DNA of 64,000 nucleotides, taken from positions 1-64,000 of the forward strand of contig CAMFJT010000002.1 of assembly GCA_945957125.1 (NCBI GenBank), in the 5' to 3' direction. Below the pieces are notes generated by a model. That model saw nothing but the letters and a program-made list of their open reading frames with translations, did not search any database and was not told where the DNA came from. Within the stretch, counting starts at the first letter, position 1; every line of letters starts with the position of its first letter. Below, one piece after another: positions 35,734 to 45,669 of the stretch. Source of the stretch: an uncultured Rhodospirillales bacterium. GTDB lineage: Bacteria; Pseudomonadota; Alphaproteobacteria; Reyranellales; Reyranellaceae. Made by a program: the position numbers and the translations under genes.

Positions 35734-37983
35734 CTACTGCTCGGCCGCGACGGCCCGATAGGCCGCCTCGCCTTGCTCCGGGGCGGGCTCGTCGGCCTGC
35801 GCGTCCAGGGTGACGACCACCTTGTCCAGCGGACCGACGAAGTCGTTGCTGCGATCGATCACGCCGGGGACGGTGACATTCGACCATCCGCAGGTCAGCC
35901 CCGACGACAGGCCGAAAGTACCCCACGTCCTGACGTCCAGGACGGAGCACCGCGCGATGCCGTCGCTGGCGAGCGACAGGTTCGCCCGACCCTTGGCGAT
36001 CCGCTCGACCCGCACCTCCATGCACCGCGTGTCGGCGCCGAGCCGGCATCGCAGGGTATGGCCCGACGTTTCGGTGCAGGCATAGTGGAAGACGATCTCG
36101 CCGTTCTCGGCGCGGAGGCTGCATCCGCCGAACCGGCTTCCCCAGACGAGGATCGGCCCGGACGAGGCCACCGGCGAGGCATTGAAGAAGGCGGCGATCC
36201 GGTAGCCGCGATCCGTCACCGGCGGCGTGAGCTGGCGATCCACGCGTGCCATCCCCGGCCGGTACTCGTATCGTGACCGCGGATTGTTCCTCAGCCATTC
36301 GAACGCCCGCTCGCCTTCACGGTCATCCAGCGGAAGGACGCCGAACTTCTCCGCCTCGGCCCACCACAGCGCGATCAGCTCACGCAGCAGAGCCGGATGG
36401 TCGTCCGCCCGGTTGCGCAGCTCGGCGAAATCCTCGTCGAGCTTGAACAGCTCCCAGCGGTCCTGGTCGAAGTCTTCTCCCTTGATATGCCGGGCCACCG
36501 CCTTCCAGCCATCGCGCCACATCGCGCGATCGCCGACAAGCTCGAAGATCTGGGTTTGCTTGCGCGTCGGCGCGTCCGGCTGGTCGAAGGTGTAGGCGAA
36601 GCTCTCGCCGTGAAGCGGGATCTGCTCGATCCCGCGATAGGAGCCCGGCGCGGCGATGCCGAGCTCCTCGAGCACCGTCGGCAGGACATCGATCACGTGG
36701 TGGTACTGGCCGCGCACGGCGCCGCCCCCGGCGATCCGCTTCGGCCAATGGACGATCAGCGGCGCCCGGATCCCGCCGCCGTAGGTGTTCTTCTTGTACC
36801 ACTTGAGCGGCGTGTTGGAGACCTGCGCCCATCCCATGGGGTAGTGGTTGAAGGCATCGTCGCTGCCGACGGCCTCCAGGCGCTCGAGCGCGAAGGCTGT
36901 CGTCTCGGGCTCGTACTGCGTATGCCGGCGGATGTTGATCGCACCGGCGGGCCCGCCTTCGCCGCTCGCGCCGTTGTCGGAGAGCAGGACGAGCAGCGTG
37001 TTGTCGAGCTGGCCGACGTCGGCGAGATAGTCGACCAGGCGCCCGATCTCGCTGTCCGTGTGCTCGACGAACGCTGCGTAGGTCTCCTGCAGGCGCACGC
37101 TTACCGCGCGTTCGTCCGCGGCGACGTCCGTCCAGGCCTTGACCCCGGGATTGCGCGGCGCCAGGCCGGTATCCGGCGGCACGATGCCCTCGGCCTTCTG
37201 CTTGCGCAGGCGAGCGGCGCGGATCTCGTCCCAGCCGGCGTCGTAGCGGCCTTTGCAGCGCTCGATGAACGGCTTCGGCACATGGTGCGGCCAGTGCGGC
37301 GCGCCGAGCGCGAGATAGAGCAGGAAGGGGCGCCGCGGCGCGTCGGCGACATGGTCGCGGACATGCTCGATGGCGTGATCGATCAGGTCGCCCGTCAGGT
37401 GATAGCCCGGGACCGGCGGCGTCCTGATCGGCTGGTTGTCGCGATGCAGGTCAGGCGCCCACTGATCGGTGAACCCGCCGAGAAAGCCGTACCAGCGGCT
37501 GAACCCCCGGCCCAGCGGCCAGCTATCGTGCGGCCCGGCCGTCGTGTAGTTGCCGAGGTTCGTCAGGTGCCACTTGCCGATCGCGTATGTCCCGTAGCCC
37601 TGGGCGGAGAGGATCTCGGCGATGGTCGCGGCATTCGTGCTGAGCTGCCCGCGATAGGCGGGGTAGCCGCTCGACCATTCCGCGATCGCGCCGACGCCCA
37701 CCGAATGGGCGTTCCGGCCGGTGACCAGGCAGGCGCGTGTCGGAGAGCACATCGCGGTGACATGGAAGTTGCTGTACCTGAGGCCCCGGGCGGCCAGCCG
37801 ATCGATCCTCGGCGTCGATATCTCGGAGCCATAGCAGCCGAGGTCCGAGAATCCCATGTCGTCGAGAACGATCACGACGACATTGGGGGCGCCCGGCTTC
37901 GGGGCAACGGGCCCCGACCAGTCGGGGATGGAATCCTTGTGAGTCTTGCCGACGCGGCCGCGGAATTCAGGATCGGGTTGCAC
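35734..37983 (-). CDS. arylsulfatase (Cys-type sulfatase)
   Basis: NVVVIVLDDMGFSDLGCYGSEISTPRIDRLAARG; CSPTR formylglycine motif in TAMCSPTRACLVTGRN. Confidence 0.93.
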   Translation of the reverse strand: MQPDPEFRGRVGKTHKDSIPDWSGPVAPKPGAPNVVVIVLDDMGFSDLGCYGSEISTPRIDRLAARGLRYSNFHVTAMCSPTRACLVTGRNAHSVGVGAIAEWSSGYPAYRGQLSTNAATIAEILSAQGYGTYAIGKWHLTNLGNYTTAGPHDSWPLGRGFSRWYGFLGGFTDQWAPDLHRDNQPIRTPPVPGYHLTGDLIDHAIEHVRDHVADAPRRPFLLYLALGAPHWPHHVPKPFIERCKGRYDAGWDEIRAARLRKQKAEGIVPPDTGLAPRNPGVKAWTDVAADERAVSVRLQETYAAFVEHTDSEIGRLVDYLADVGQLDNTLLVLLSDNGASGEGGPAGAINIRRHTQYEPETTAFALERLEAVGSDDAFNHYPMGWAQVSNTPLKWYKKNTYGGGIRAPLIVHWPKRIAGGGAVRGQYHHVIDVLPTVLEELGIAAPGSYRGIEQIPLHGESFAYTFDQPDAPTRKQTQIFELVGDRAMWRDGWKAVARHIKGEDFDQDRWELFKLDEDFAELRNRADDHPALLRELIALWWAEAEKFGVLPLDDREGERAFEWLRNNPRSRYEYRPGMARVDRQLTPPVTDRGYRIAAFFNASPVASSGPILVWGSRFGGCSLRAENGEIVFHYACTETSGHTLRCRLGADTRCMEVRVERIAKGRANLSLASDGIARCSVLDVRTWGTFGLSSGLTCGWSNVTVPGVIDRSNDFVGPLDKVVVTLDAQADEPAPEQGEAAYRAVAAEQ

Positions 37984-38740
37984 GGGTTTCCTCCCCCTGG
38001 TGCTGGATCTTCAAGTCCATCTCGAGCTGGATGACGTCGCCTCGATAGGTCACCTCGGCCAGGTAGATCACCTGGCCGCCGGCGCCGGTGAAGACGCGGC
38101 GCACATGGGCCACGGGCGAGCCCACGGGAATGCGCAGGTGCTCCGCCGCTTCGAGACCGGCGCCGGCCAACGTCAGCGTCTGCCGCGCCGTCGCGATGGG
38201 CGAAGGCCGCATGGCGGTCAGGATGGGAATCACGGCTTCCGTCCGGAACCGCTTTGGCGAACGCCGGAACAGCCGCTCGTCGAGATGGATATCGATGAGG
38301 CAGTAGGCATCGTCATCGCGACGATGAACGCGCCGCATCTGCACATAGGAGGCAGCCGGCACGCCGTCGCTCGCGCGCAGCGGGGCCGCCTCGACCGCTT
38401 CGCGCAGCGTCAGCATCTCGGGCCGGGTCCGGCGATAGACTTTCGCCAGCTCCTCCAGCGAGGATTCCATGCGGACCCAGCGGTCCTCCTTGACCGAGCC
38501 CATCACGAAGCTGCCGCGGCCCTGCCGGGCCTCGATCAGCTGCTCCCTCTCGAGGAGCTGGACGGCCTGGCGCACCGTTCCGCGGGCGACTTCGTATGAG
38601 CGCGCCAGCTCGTCGTTGGACGGCAGGCGATCGCCCACCTTCCATACCCCGCGCGCAATCTGCTGGCGGAACAGCTCGACGAGCTGCAGGTAGCGCGGGA
38701 CGGGACTGTTGCCGAGGGCGCTGGCGTGCTGCATGGTCAT
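37967..38740 (-). CDS. GntR family transcriptional regulator (UTRA-type)
   Basis: PRYLQLVELFRQQIARGVWKVGDRLPSNDELARSYEVARGTVRQAVQLLEREQLIEARQGRGSFV; start MTMQHAS at 38740. Confidence 0.92.
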   Translation of the reverse strand: MTMQHASALGNSPVPRYLQLVELFRQQIARGVWKVGDRLPSNDELARSYEVARGTVRQAVQLLEREQLIEARQGRGSFVMGSVKEDRWVRMESSLEELAKVYRRTRPEMLTLREAVEAAPLRASDGVPAASYVQMRRVHRRDDDAYCLIDIHLDERLFRRSPKRFRTEAVIPILTAMRPSPIATARQTLTLAGAGLEAAEHLRIPVGSPVAHVRRVFTGAGGQVIYLAEVTYRGDVIQLEMDLKIQHQGEETRATRS

Positions 38741-38757
38741 CCAATAATATGGATGAC
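38736..38757. promoter_or_regulatory. perfect inverted repeat GTCATCCA-N6-TGGATGAC, candidate GntR operator
   Basis: gtcatccaataatatggatgac spans the gntR start codon in the divergent gntR/tctC intergenic region. Confidence 0.65.
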
Positions 38758-38804
38758 TATATAAGATCGATCGGACGCGAAAAAGAGCTGCGCGGGAGGA
38801 AGCC

Positions 38805-39764
38805 ATGAAGATGCTCAGGATCGCCTACCGCGTTCTCGCCGGGCTGGGGATTGCGACGGCATTGATGCAGGGGCCTGCGCTGGCCTGGCCGGACCGGCCG
38901 GTCCAGCTCATCGTCGGCTTTCCGCCCGGCGGCGCGGCGGACGTGATCGCGCGGGCTCTCGCGACGGATCTTTCCAGGACGCTCAAGCAGCAGGTCGTTG
39001 TCGTCAACAAGGAGGGCGCCGCCGGCATCATAGCCATGAGCGCCGCCGCCAATGCCGCTGCCGACGGCCATACGCTGGTCTTCGGACCGGTCGGGCCGCT
39101 GACCCTGCAGCCCCATCTCAAGGCGAGCCTTCCCTACCAGCCCGACGACTTCGCCGGGATCTGCCAGACATTCACTGCCGACATCGCGCTCTATACGGGC
39201 GCCAACGGCACGTTCCGGACGATGAAGGATGTCATCGCAGCGGCGAAGGACGCTCCCGGCAAGATCGTCTTCGGATTCGGCGGGCTTGGAACCATGCCGC
39301 ACCTCGCGCCCCTGCAACTGACGATGAAGGCGGGCGTGGAGCTCCAGGGCGTGCCGTATCGCGGCGATCCGGCCGTGATCCTTGCCATTCGCAGCGGAGA
39401 GCTCCAGCTCGGCTCGGGCGTCCTGGGGCTTGCCCTCAACCAGGGCTTCAGGCCGCTGGTCGTGTTCTCGCCGGCGCGGCTGCCGCAAGCGCCCGACGTT
39501 CCCACCGCGACGGAGCTCGGCTACCCCGTGGTCGGCCAGGTGTTCGGCGGGCTCCTCGGGCTGAAGGCCATTCCCGCCCCGGTTCGCAAGGCCGTCGAAG
39601 CAGCCTGCGCTCGCGCCGTCGAAACCGCCGACTACCAGGCCGCCGCCAGGAGCACGCAACAGGACGTCTCCTTCCTCGACGGCGAGGCGTTCACGCAGCG
39701 CATCGCCGAGGAGTCGAGAATCCAACGCGATGTCATCAGGGCGGCCGGAATAAGGCTCGAATGA
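38805..39764 (+). CDS. tripartite tricarboxylate transporter substrate-binding protein (Bug/TctC)
   Basis: Signal peptide then WPDRPVQLIVGFPPGGAADVIARALATDLSRTLKQQVVVVNKEGAAG. Confidence 0.92.
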   Translation: MKMLRIAYRVLAGLGIATALMQGPALAWPDRPVQLIVGFPPGGAADVIARALATDLSRTLKQQVVVVNKEGAAGIIAMSAAANAAADGHTLVFGPVGPLTLQPHLKASLPYQPDDFAGICQTFTADIALYTGANGTFRTMKDVIAAAKDAPGKIVFGFGGLGTMPHLAPLQLTMKAGVELQGVPYRGDPAVILAIRSGELQLGSGVLGLALNQGFRPLVVFSPARLPQAPDVPTATELGYPVVGQVFGGLLGLKAIPAPVRKAVEAACARAVETADYQAAARSTQQDVSFLDGEAFTQRIAEESRIQRDVIRAAGIRLE

Positions 39765-39783
39765 TCCGGGCCCGGCGCGCGGA

Positions 39784-40704
39784 TCAGGCGAAGAATCCCG
39801 GCCCGCCGCGGCGCTTCAGCTCGTCGCCGGCCTCGCGGCCCATCGCTTCGGCGTCGGCGGCCGGACCGCGCCGCTCGGTGGCGATCAGCTCGGAGCCGTC
39901 CGGCCGGGCGATCAGGCCGCGCAGGTAGAGCGCCCCGTCGGCGTCGAGGATCGCGTGGCCCGCGATCGGGGTGCGGCACGAGCCGTCGAGAGCGGCGAGC
40001 ATCGCGTGCTCGGCAGCCACGCAGGTCGCGGTCGTGGCGTGGTTGATCGCGGCCAGCCAGCCGATCGTGCGCGCATCGTCGATGCGGCATTCGATGCACA
40101 CCGCGCCCTGGCCGACGGCCGGCAGCATCTCCGCTTCCGGCACCGGCGTGCCGACATCGAGGCCGAGGCGGTTGAGGCCGGCGCACGCCAGCAGCGTCGC
40201 CTCGACCTCGCCGGCCGCGCGCTTGGCCAGCCGCGTGTCGACGTTGCCGCGCAGCGTCACGACTTTCAGGTCCGGCCGCTGGTAGAGGAGCTGGGCGCGG
40301 CGGCGCAGGGCGGCGGTACCGACGACCGCGCCCGGCTTCAGGTCGGCGATCCGTTCGACATCGCCTGCGATCAGCACGTCGCGCGCATCTTCGCGGGGCA
40401 GGAACGCGGAGATCACCAGGCCCGGCGGCTGCGCGGTCGGCATGTCCTTCATGCTGTGCACGGCGATGTCGATCCGCCCCGAGAGCAGCGCCTCCTCGAT
40501 CTCCTTGACGAACAGGCCCTTGCCGCCCGCCTCGGACAGCGGCCGGTCCTGGATCCTGTCGCCCGTCGTGCGGATCACCACCACCTCGATCGCATCGGGA
40601 GCGGCAAGCGCCGGCACGGCCGCCGCGAGCGCGTCGCGCACCAGGCCGGACTGGACGAGGGCAAGCTTGCTGCCGCGTGTGCCGAGGCGAAGGAGAGAGG
40701 GCAT
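39784..40704 (-). CDS. hemC: hydroxymethylbilane synthase
   Basis: LRLGTRGSKLALVQSGLV...GGKGLFVKEIEEALLSGRIDIAVHSMKDMPT...GQGAVCIECR. Confidence 0.97.
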   Translation of the reverse strand: MPSLLRLGTRGSKLALVQSGLVRDALAAAVPALAAPDAIEVVVIRTTGDRIQDRPLSEAGGKGLFVKEIEEALLSGRIDIAVHSMKDMPTAQPPGLVISAFLPREDARDVLIAGDVERIADLKPGAVVGTAALRRRAQLLYQRPDLKVVTLRGNVDTRLAKRAAGEVEATLLACAGLNRLGLDVGTPVPEAEMLPAVGQGAVCIECRIDDARTIGWLAAINHATTATCVAAEHAMLAALDGSCRTPIAGHAILDADGALYLRGLIARPDGSELIATERRGPAADAEAMGREAGDELKRRGGPGFFA

Positions 40705-40750
40705 GGCACTGCTCTAGCGCAGCTCATCCCCGGAGGCTAGAAGTCCCCGC

Positions 40751-41794
40751 ATGCGTGTCATGGGTATCGAGACGAGCTGCGACGAGACGGCCGTCGCCGT
40801 GGTCGAGGCGCCGCCGGGCGATGGGTCGCTCGGCGAGCCGGTCGGGCGCATCCTGGCCAACGTCGTCTACAGCCAGATCGCCGAGCATCGCCGCTTCGGC
40901 GGCGTCGTGCCCGAGATCGCCGCGCGCGCCCATCTCGAACGGATCGACGGGCTGGTGACCGAGGCGCTGGCCGAAGCCGGATTGGAGCTCGCCGACCTCG
41001 ACGGCATCGCCGCGACCGGCGGTCCGGGCCTGATCGGCGGCGTGATGGTCGGCGTCATGACCGCCAAGGCGATCGCCTTCGCGCACGACAAGCCGTTCCT
41101 CGCCGTCAACCATCTCGAAGGACACGCCCTGTCGGTCCGGCTCACCGAGCCGGTGGCGTTCCCCTACCTGCTGCTGCTGGTGTCGGGCGGCCATTGCCAG
41201 CTCCTCACCGTGCGCGGGCCGGGCGATTTCACGCGGCTCGGCACCACGATCGACGACGCCGTGGGCGAATGCTTCGACAAGACCGCCAAGCTGCTGGGCC
41301 TCGGCTCGCCCGGCGGACCGGCGGTCGAGCAGGCGGCGAAGGGCGGCGACGACAGGCGCTTCGCCCTGCCCCGGCCGATGTGGCGCAAGCCCGGCTGCGA
41401 CTTCTCCTTCTCGGGGCTGAAGACCGCCGTGCGCCAGACCGTCGAGAAGCTGCCGAAGGACGACGCGCAAGCCGTCGCCGATCTCTGCGCCTCGTTCCAG
41501 CGCACGGTCGGCGACGTGCTGATCGACCGCTGCGGCAATGCGCTCGCGACGGCGCCGCACGACACGCTGGTGGTGGCCGGCGGCGTCGCGGCCAACATAT
41601 ACCTGCGGGGCAGGCTGGAGACGCTCGGCGTGCGCCTCGTCGCGCCGCCGATCCGGCTGTGCACCGACAACGGCGCGATGATCGCCTGGGCCGGCATCGA
41701 GCGACTGCGGCTCGGCATGGTCGACGATCTGGATTTTGCGCCGCGGCCCCGCTGGCCGCTCGATCCCGGCGTGAGGATGGGGCAGCAGCCATGA
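40751..41794 (+). CDS. tsaD: tRNA N6-adenosine threonylcarbamoyltransferase TsaD
   Basis: [17 protein letters not shown]...[13 protein letters not shown]...[12 protein letters not shown]...[15 protein letters not shown]. Confidence 0.97.
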   Translation: MRVMGIETSCDETAVAVVEAPPGDGSLGEPVGRILANVVYSQIAEHRRFGGVVPEIAARAHLERIDGLVTEALAEAGLELADLDGIAATGGPGLIGGVMVGVMTAKAIAFAHDKPFLAVNHLEGHALSVRLTEPVAFPYLLLLVSGGHCQLLTVRGPGDFTRLGTTIDDAVGECFDKTAKLLGLGSPGGPAVEQAAKGGDDRRFALPRPMWRKPGCDFSFSGLKTAVRQTVEKLPKDDAQAVADLCASFQRTVGDVLIDRCGNALATAPHDTLVVAGGVAANIYLRGRLETLGVRLVAPPIRLCTDNGAMIAWAGIERLRLGMVDDLDFAPRPRWPLDPGVRMGQQP

Positions 41795-42402
41795 GCCTGG
41801 TCACTCTGTTCGCCACCCCCATCCTGATCGAGGATCTACCGGGCGCCGCGACGCTCAGCGCCGAGCTCGCCCGTACGATCGGGGCGCGCGAGCAGAGCCA
41901 TCCCGGTACGCAGCATTCGAACCTGGGCGGCTGGCAATCCGACTGGGACATGGATCGCTGGGGAGGCGCGGCAGCGATCAAGCTGCTGGCGATCGGCCGC
42001 AACACCGCCAACCGCATCACCACCGACCGGCAGGGCCGGCCGGTCTCGATCCAGTGGAAGGCCAACATGTGGGCCAACGTCAACCGCGGCGGGCATGGCA
42101 ACGAGTTCCATTCCCATCCGGGGAGCTTCTGGTCGGCGGTGTACTACGTCGACGACGGCGGCATCGATGCCGATCCGTCGCTCGAGGGCGAGCTCGAGTT
42201 CATGGACCCGCGCGGGCCGGGGCCGGCAATGTATGCCCCGCAGCTCGCCTACGGCAGCGCCGGCCTCTCGGTCGGCGCCAACGAGGTGGTCCGGCCGAAG
42301 TCGGGCCGGCTGGTGATGTTCCCGTCCTGGCTGCTGCATCAGGTGCGGCCCTATCGCGGCACGGCGCGGCGCATCTCGATCGCCTTCAATCTCAGCCTGT
42401 GA
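41791..42402 (+). CDS. putative 2OG-Fe(II) oxygenase (TIGR02466-like)
   Basis: [16 protein letters not shown]...[27 protein letters not shown]...[30 protein letters not shown]; overlaps tsaD stop by 4 nt. Confidence 0.85.
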   Translation: MSLVTLFATPILIEDLPGAATLSAELARTIGAREQSHPGTQHSNLGGWQSDWDMDRWGGAAAIKLLAIGRNTANRITTDRQGRPVSIQWKANMWANVNRGGHGNEFHSHPGSFWSAVYYVDDGGIDADPSLEGELEFMDPRGPGPAMYAPQLAYGSAGLSVGANEVVRPKSGRLVMFPSWLLHQVRPYRGTARRISIAFNLSL

Positions 42403-43403
42403 GCGCCATCGACGATAGTGGCGTTGGCCATATCGGCGTCGTCGGCGGCGGCGCCTGGGGCACGGCGCTCGCCTGCCTGGCACGCCGCGCCGGACGGCAG
42501 GTCACGCTGTGGTCGCGCGATCCGGCGATCTCGGGCGCGATCGCCCACGAACGTGCCAACCCGGTCTATCTGCCCGGCATTGCGCTCGACGCGGGGATCG
42601 CGGCGGCAAAGAGCCTTGACGCGCTCGGCTCCTGCGATGCGCTGCTGCTGGTCTGTCCGGCGCAGGCGGTGCGCGAGGTCGGCAGCCATCTGCCGGGCGT
42701 CGGCCCCGTGGTGATCTGCGCCAAGGGCATCGAGGCCACGACCGGCCTGCTGATGCCGGAAGTGCTGCAGCAGATCCAGCCTGGCCGCCCGGTCGCCCTG
42801 CTGTCGGGGCCGAGCTTCGCGGAAGAGGTCGTGCGCGGCCTGCCGACGGCGATCAGCATCGCAAGCCTCGATCCCGATGTCGGGCGCGATCTTGCCGCAT
42901 CCCTCGCGGCCGGCCCATTCCGGCCGTACTGGACGCACGACATGCTGGGGGTGGCGCTGGGCGGCGCAGTCAAGAACGTGCTCGCCATAGCCGCCGGCAT
43001 CGTCGAAGGCCGCGGCCTCGGCCACAACGCGGCCGCCGCGCTGATCACCCGCGGCTTCGCCGAGATGGCGCGGCTCGGCCAGGCGATGGGCGCGGAACTC
43101 GAGACCATGACCGGCCTGAGCGGCCTGGGCGATCTCGTTCTGACCTGCCACGGCCCGCTGTCGCGCAACCGCTCCCTCGGCGCCGCGCTCGGACGCGGGA
43201 CGACACTTGCCGAGTTCATGAAGGGCCGCCGCCAGGTCGTCGAGGGCGAGGCAACGGCGCCGGCGGTGCTGGCGCGGGCGGCGCGATACGGCATCGAGAT
43301 GCCGATTTGCACCGCCGTCGATGCTATCCTTCACGCGGGCGCGGACCTCGATGCGACGATCCGCGGCCTGCTGGCGCGGCCGCTGCGCCGCGAAGGCGAA
43401 TGA
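42399..43403 (+). CDS. gpsA: NAD(P)H-dependent glycerol-3-phosphate dehydrogenase
   Basis: IGVVGGGAWGTALACLARRAG; GPSFAEEVVRGLPTA; GVALGGAVKNVLAIAAGIVEGRGLGHNAAAALITRG. GTG start. Confidence 0.96.
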   Translation: MSAIDDSGVGHIGVVGGGAWGTALACLARRAGRQVTLWSRDPAISGAIAHERANPVYLPGIALDAGIAAAKSLDALGSCDALLLVCPAQAVREVGSHLPGVGPVVICAKGIEATTGLLMPEVLQQIQPGRPVALLSGPSFAEEVVRGLPTAISIASLDPDVGRDLAASLAAGPFRPYWTHDMLGVALGGAVKNVLAIAAGIVEGRGLGHNAAAALITRGFAEMARLGQAMGAELETMTGLSGLGDLVLTCHGPLSRNRSLGAALGRGTTLAEFMKGRRQVVEGEATAPAVLARAARYGIEMPICTAVDAILHAGADLDATIRGLLARPLRREGE

Positions 43404-43433
43404 GAATTCGCCGAGGCAAATAGGGGGAGAGAG

Positions 43434-43844
43434 ATGGCGCACTGGCTCATCAAGTCCGAGCCGACGGTCTATTCCTGGGACCAGTTCGTGAAGGAGAAAC
43501 GCACCTCCTGGACCGGAGTGCGCAATGCGCAGGCCGCGATCAACCTCAAGGCCATGAAGACGGGCGATCTCTGCTTCTTCTACCATTCGAACGAGGGCAA
43601 GCAGATCGTCGGCATCGCCAAGGTGATTAAGACCGCCTATCCCGATCCGACCGACAAGGCTGGCAAGGCCGTTACCGTCGACGTGGCACCGGTCAAGCCG
43701 GTCGATCCGCCGGTGACGCTCGCCGCCATCAAGGCCGATCCGAAGTTCAAGGAATTCGGTCTCGTCCGCCAGTCGCGGCTCTCCGTCGTGCCGGTCAGCG
43801 ACGAGCACTGGGCGCTCATCCAGAAGATGTCCGCCGGCACGTGA
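43434..43844 (+). CDS. EVE domain-containing protein
   Basis: MAHWLIKSEPTVYSWDQFVKEKRTSWTGVRNAQAAINLKAMKTGDLCFFYHSNEGKQIVGIAKV. Confidence 0.92.
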   Translation: MAHWLIKSEPTVYSWDQFVKEKRTSWTGVRNAQAAINLKAMKTGDLCFFYHSNEGKQIVGIAKVIKTAYPDPTDKAGKAVTVDVAPVKPVDPPVTLAAIKADPKFKEFGLVRQSRLSVVPVSDEHWALIQKMSAGT

Positions 43845-44725
43845 GTCCCACCAGCCGCGGCATCCTCGCGATGTCGGCGTCGGTCGTGGTCTTCATCTTC
43901 AACGACGCGCTGATAAAGCTCGCCGCCGAAACGATGCCGCCGCTGCAGGCGATCGGCCTGCGCGGCATCTTCGCCACCATGTGGTGCGGCTTCGCGATGC
44001 TGCTGCAGGGCGATTGGGCGCAGGTCCGCCGTATCCGCCATCCGGTGGTGGCGCTGCGCGGCATGCTCGAGGCGGTCGCCGCGATCAGCTATCTGGTGGC
44101 GTTGGCCTACATCCCCTTCGCGATCGCCACCGCCGTCAATCTCTCGACGCCGCTCTTCCTCGCCGCGCTCGCGGTGCTGCTGCTGAACGAGACGGTCGGC
44201 TGGCGGCGATGGAGCGCGATCGCGGTAGGCTTCGTCGGCGTGCTGATGGTGATCCAGCCGCGTGCCGACGATGCCGGCATCTGGACCTGGCTGGTGGTGT
44301 TCTCCTCGCTGGCCGGCGCGCTGCGCGATGTCATCGCCCGATGGGTACCGCCCACCGTGCCGACGCTGGTCGTGTCGATGAGCTCGGCCGTCACGCTCGC
44401 CGTCGTCGGCACCGGCTGGGCCGTGGTCGACGGCTGGCAGCCGATGACGCATCGCGGCATAGCTCTCGTGCTCGGCTCCTCGCTGCTGCTGGCCTGTGGC
44501 TATCAGCTCCTCATGATCGCCCTGCGCTCCGGCGCGGCCTACTCCGTGCTGGGCGCGTTCCGCTATGCCTCCGTCCTCTGGGCGATCGCCATCGGTTACG
44601 TCCTGTGGGGCGACGTGCCCAACCTGCTCGCGGTCGCCGGTATCGGCGTGATCGTCGCAGCCGGACTCTATATCCTCCACCGCGAGCGAACGATGCGGGA
44701 GACCTCGATTGGCCGACAGCAGTGA
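43841..44725 (+). CDS. DMT/EamA family transporter
   Basis: Multiple hydrophobic helices, GILAMSASVVVFIFNDALIKLAAETMPPLQAIGLRGIFATM; GTG start. Confidence 0.88.
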   Translation: MSPTSRGILAMSASVVVFIFNDALIKLAAETMPPLQAIGLRGIFATMWCGFAMLLQGDWAQVRRIRHPVVALRGMLEAVAAISYLVALAYIPFAIATAVNLSTPLFLAALAVLLLNETVGWRRWSAIAVGFVGVLMVIQPRADDAGIWTWLVVFSSLAGALRDVIARWVPPTVPTLVVSMSSAVTLAVVGTGWAVVDGWQPMTHRGIALVLGSSLLLACGYQLLMIALRSGAAYSVLGAFRYASVLWAIAIGYVLWGDVPNLLAVAGIGVIVAAGLYILHRERTMRETSIGRQQ

Positions 44726-45662
44726 TTTCACGGTCGGTCCGCTGCAGGAGCGGGATCTGGCCGATGCGTCGACCATCGTACGGCAGGCCTTCGGCACCTT
44801 CATGGGCGCCCCCGACCTCACGACCTTCTGGACCGACAGGGACCTGGTGCACAGCCGATGGCAGGCGGGCCATGTAGCCGGGTTCGCCGCGACCCGGGAC
44901 GGCGCGCTCGTCGGCTCGAACTTCGCGACCCGCTGGGGCAGCGTCGGCTATTTCGGGCCGCTCACGATCCGTCCCGACCTCTGGGATCGCGGCATCGGGC
45001 AGCGTTTGATGGCGCCAGTCATGGCGCAGTTCGATTCGTGGCGGACCGCGCACGCCGGCCTGTTCACCTTCCCGGACAGCACCAAGCATGTCGGGCTCTA
45101 CGAGCGGTTCGGTTTTGCCGCACGCTATCTGACGGCAGTCCTGGCGCGACCGGTCGGCGGTTCATCCACCACCTCCGACTGGCAGCCCTATGGCGCCCTG
45201 CCGGCCGAACGGCGGGCGGAGGTGCTGCGGGATTGCCGGTCGCTCACCGATGCGCTGTTCGCAGGCTTGGATCTCGGCGAGGAGATCGAGCTGGTGCGCG
45301 CGCTGCAGCTCGGCGACACGGCCCTGATCCTGGACGATGCCGGCGTGAGCGGTTTCGCGATCTGCCACCACGGCGCGGCGAGCGAAGCGGGCGCCGGGAT
45401 CTGCCTGGTCAAGTTCGGTGCCGTCCGGCCCGGGCCGGCGGCCGCACGGTCGTTCGATCGCTTGATCGATGCCTGCGAGGCGCTCGCCGCGGCGGCCGGA
45501 ACCAAGACCTTGATGGCCGGTGCCAACATGGGACGGCCCGAGGCCTACGGCCAGCTCAAGCAACGCGGCTTCCGGACCGCGTTCCAGGGCGTGACGATGC
45601 ACCGGCCCAACGAGCCGGGCTATTCGCGGCCCGGCAACTACATCATCGACGACTGGCGCTGA
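44709..45662 (+). CDS. GNAT family N-acetyltransferase
   Basis: VGYFGPLTIRPDLWDRGIGQRLMAPVMAQF...GLYERFGFAARYLT; TTG start. Confidence 0.85.
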   Translation: MADSSDFTVGPLQERDLADASTIVRQAFGTFMGAPDLTTFWTDRDLVHSRWQAGHVAGFAATRDGALVGSNFATRWGSVGYFGPLTIRPDLWDRGIGQRLMAPVMAQFDSWRTAHAGLFTFPDSTKHVGLYERFGFAARYLTAVLARPVGGSSTTSDWQPYGALPAERRAEVLRDCRSLTDALFAGLDLGEEIELVRALQLGDTALILDDAGVSGFAICHHGAASEAGAGICLVKFGAVRPGPAAARSFDRLIDACEALAAAAGTKTLMAGANMGRPEAYGQLKQRGFRTAFQGVTMHRPNEPGYSRPGNYIIDDWR

Positions 45663-45669
45663 CGGCCGG

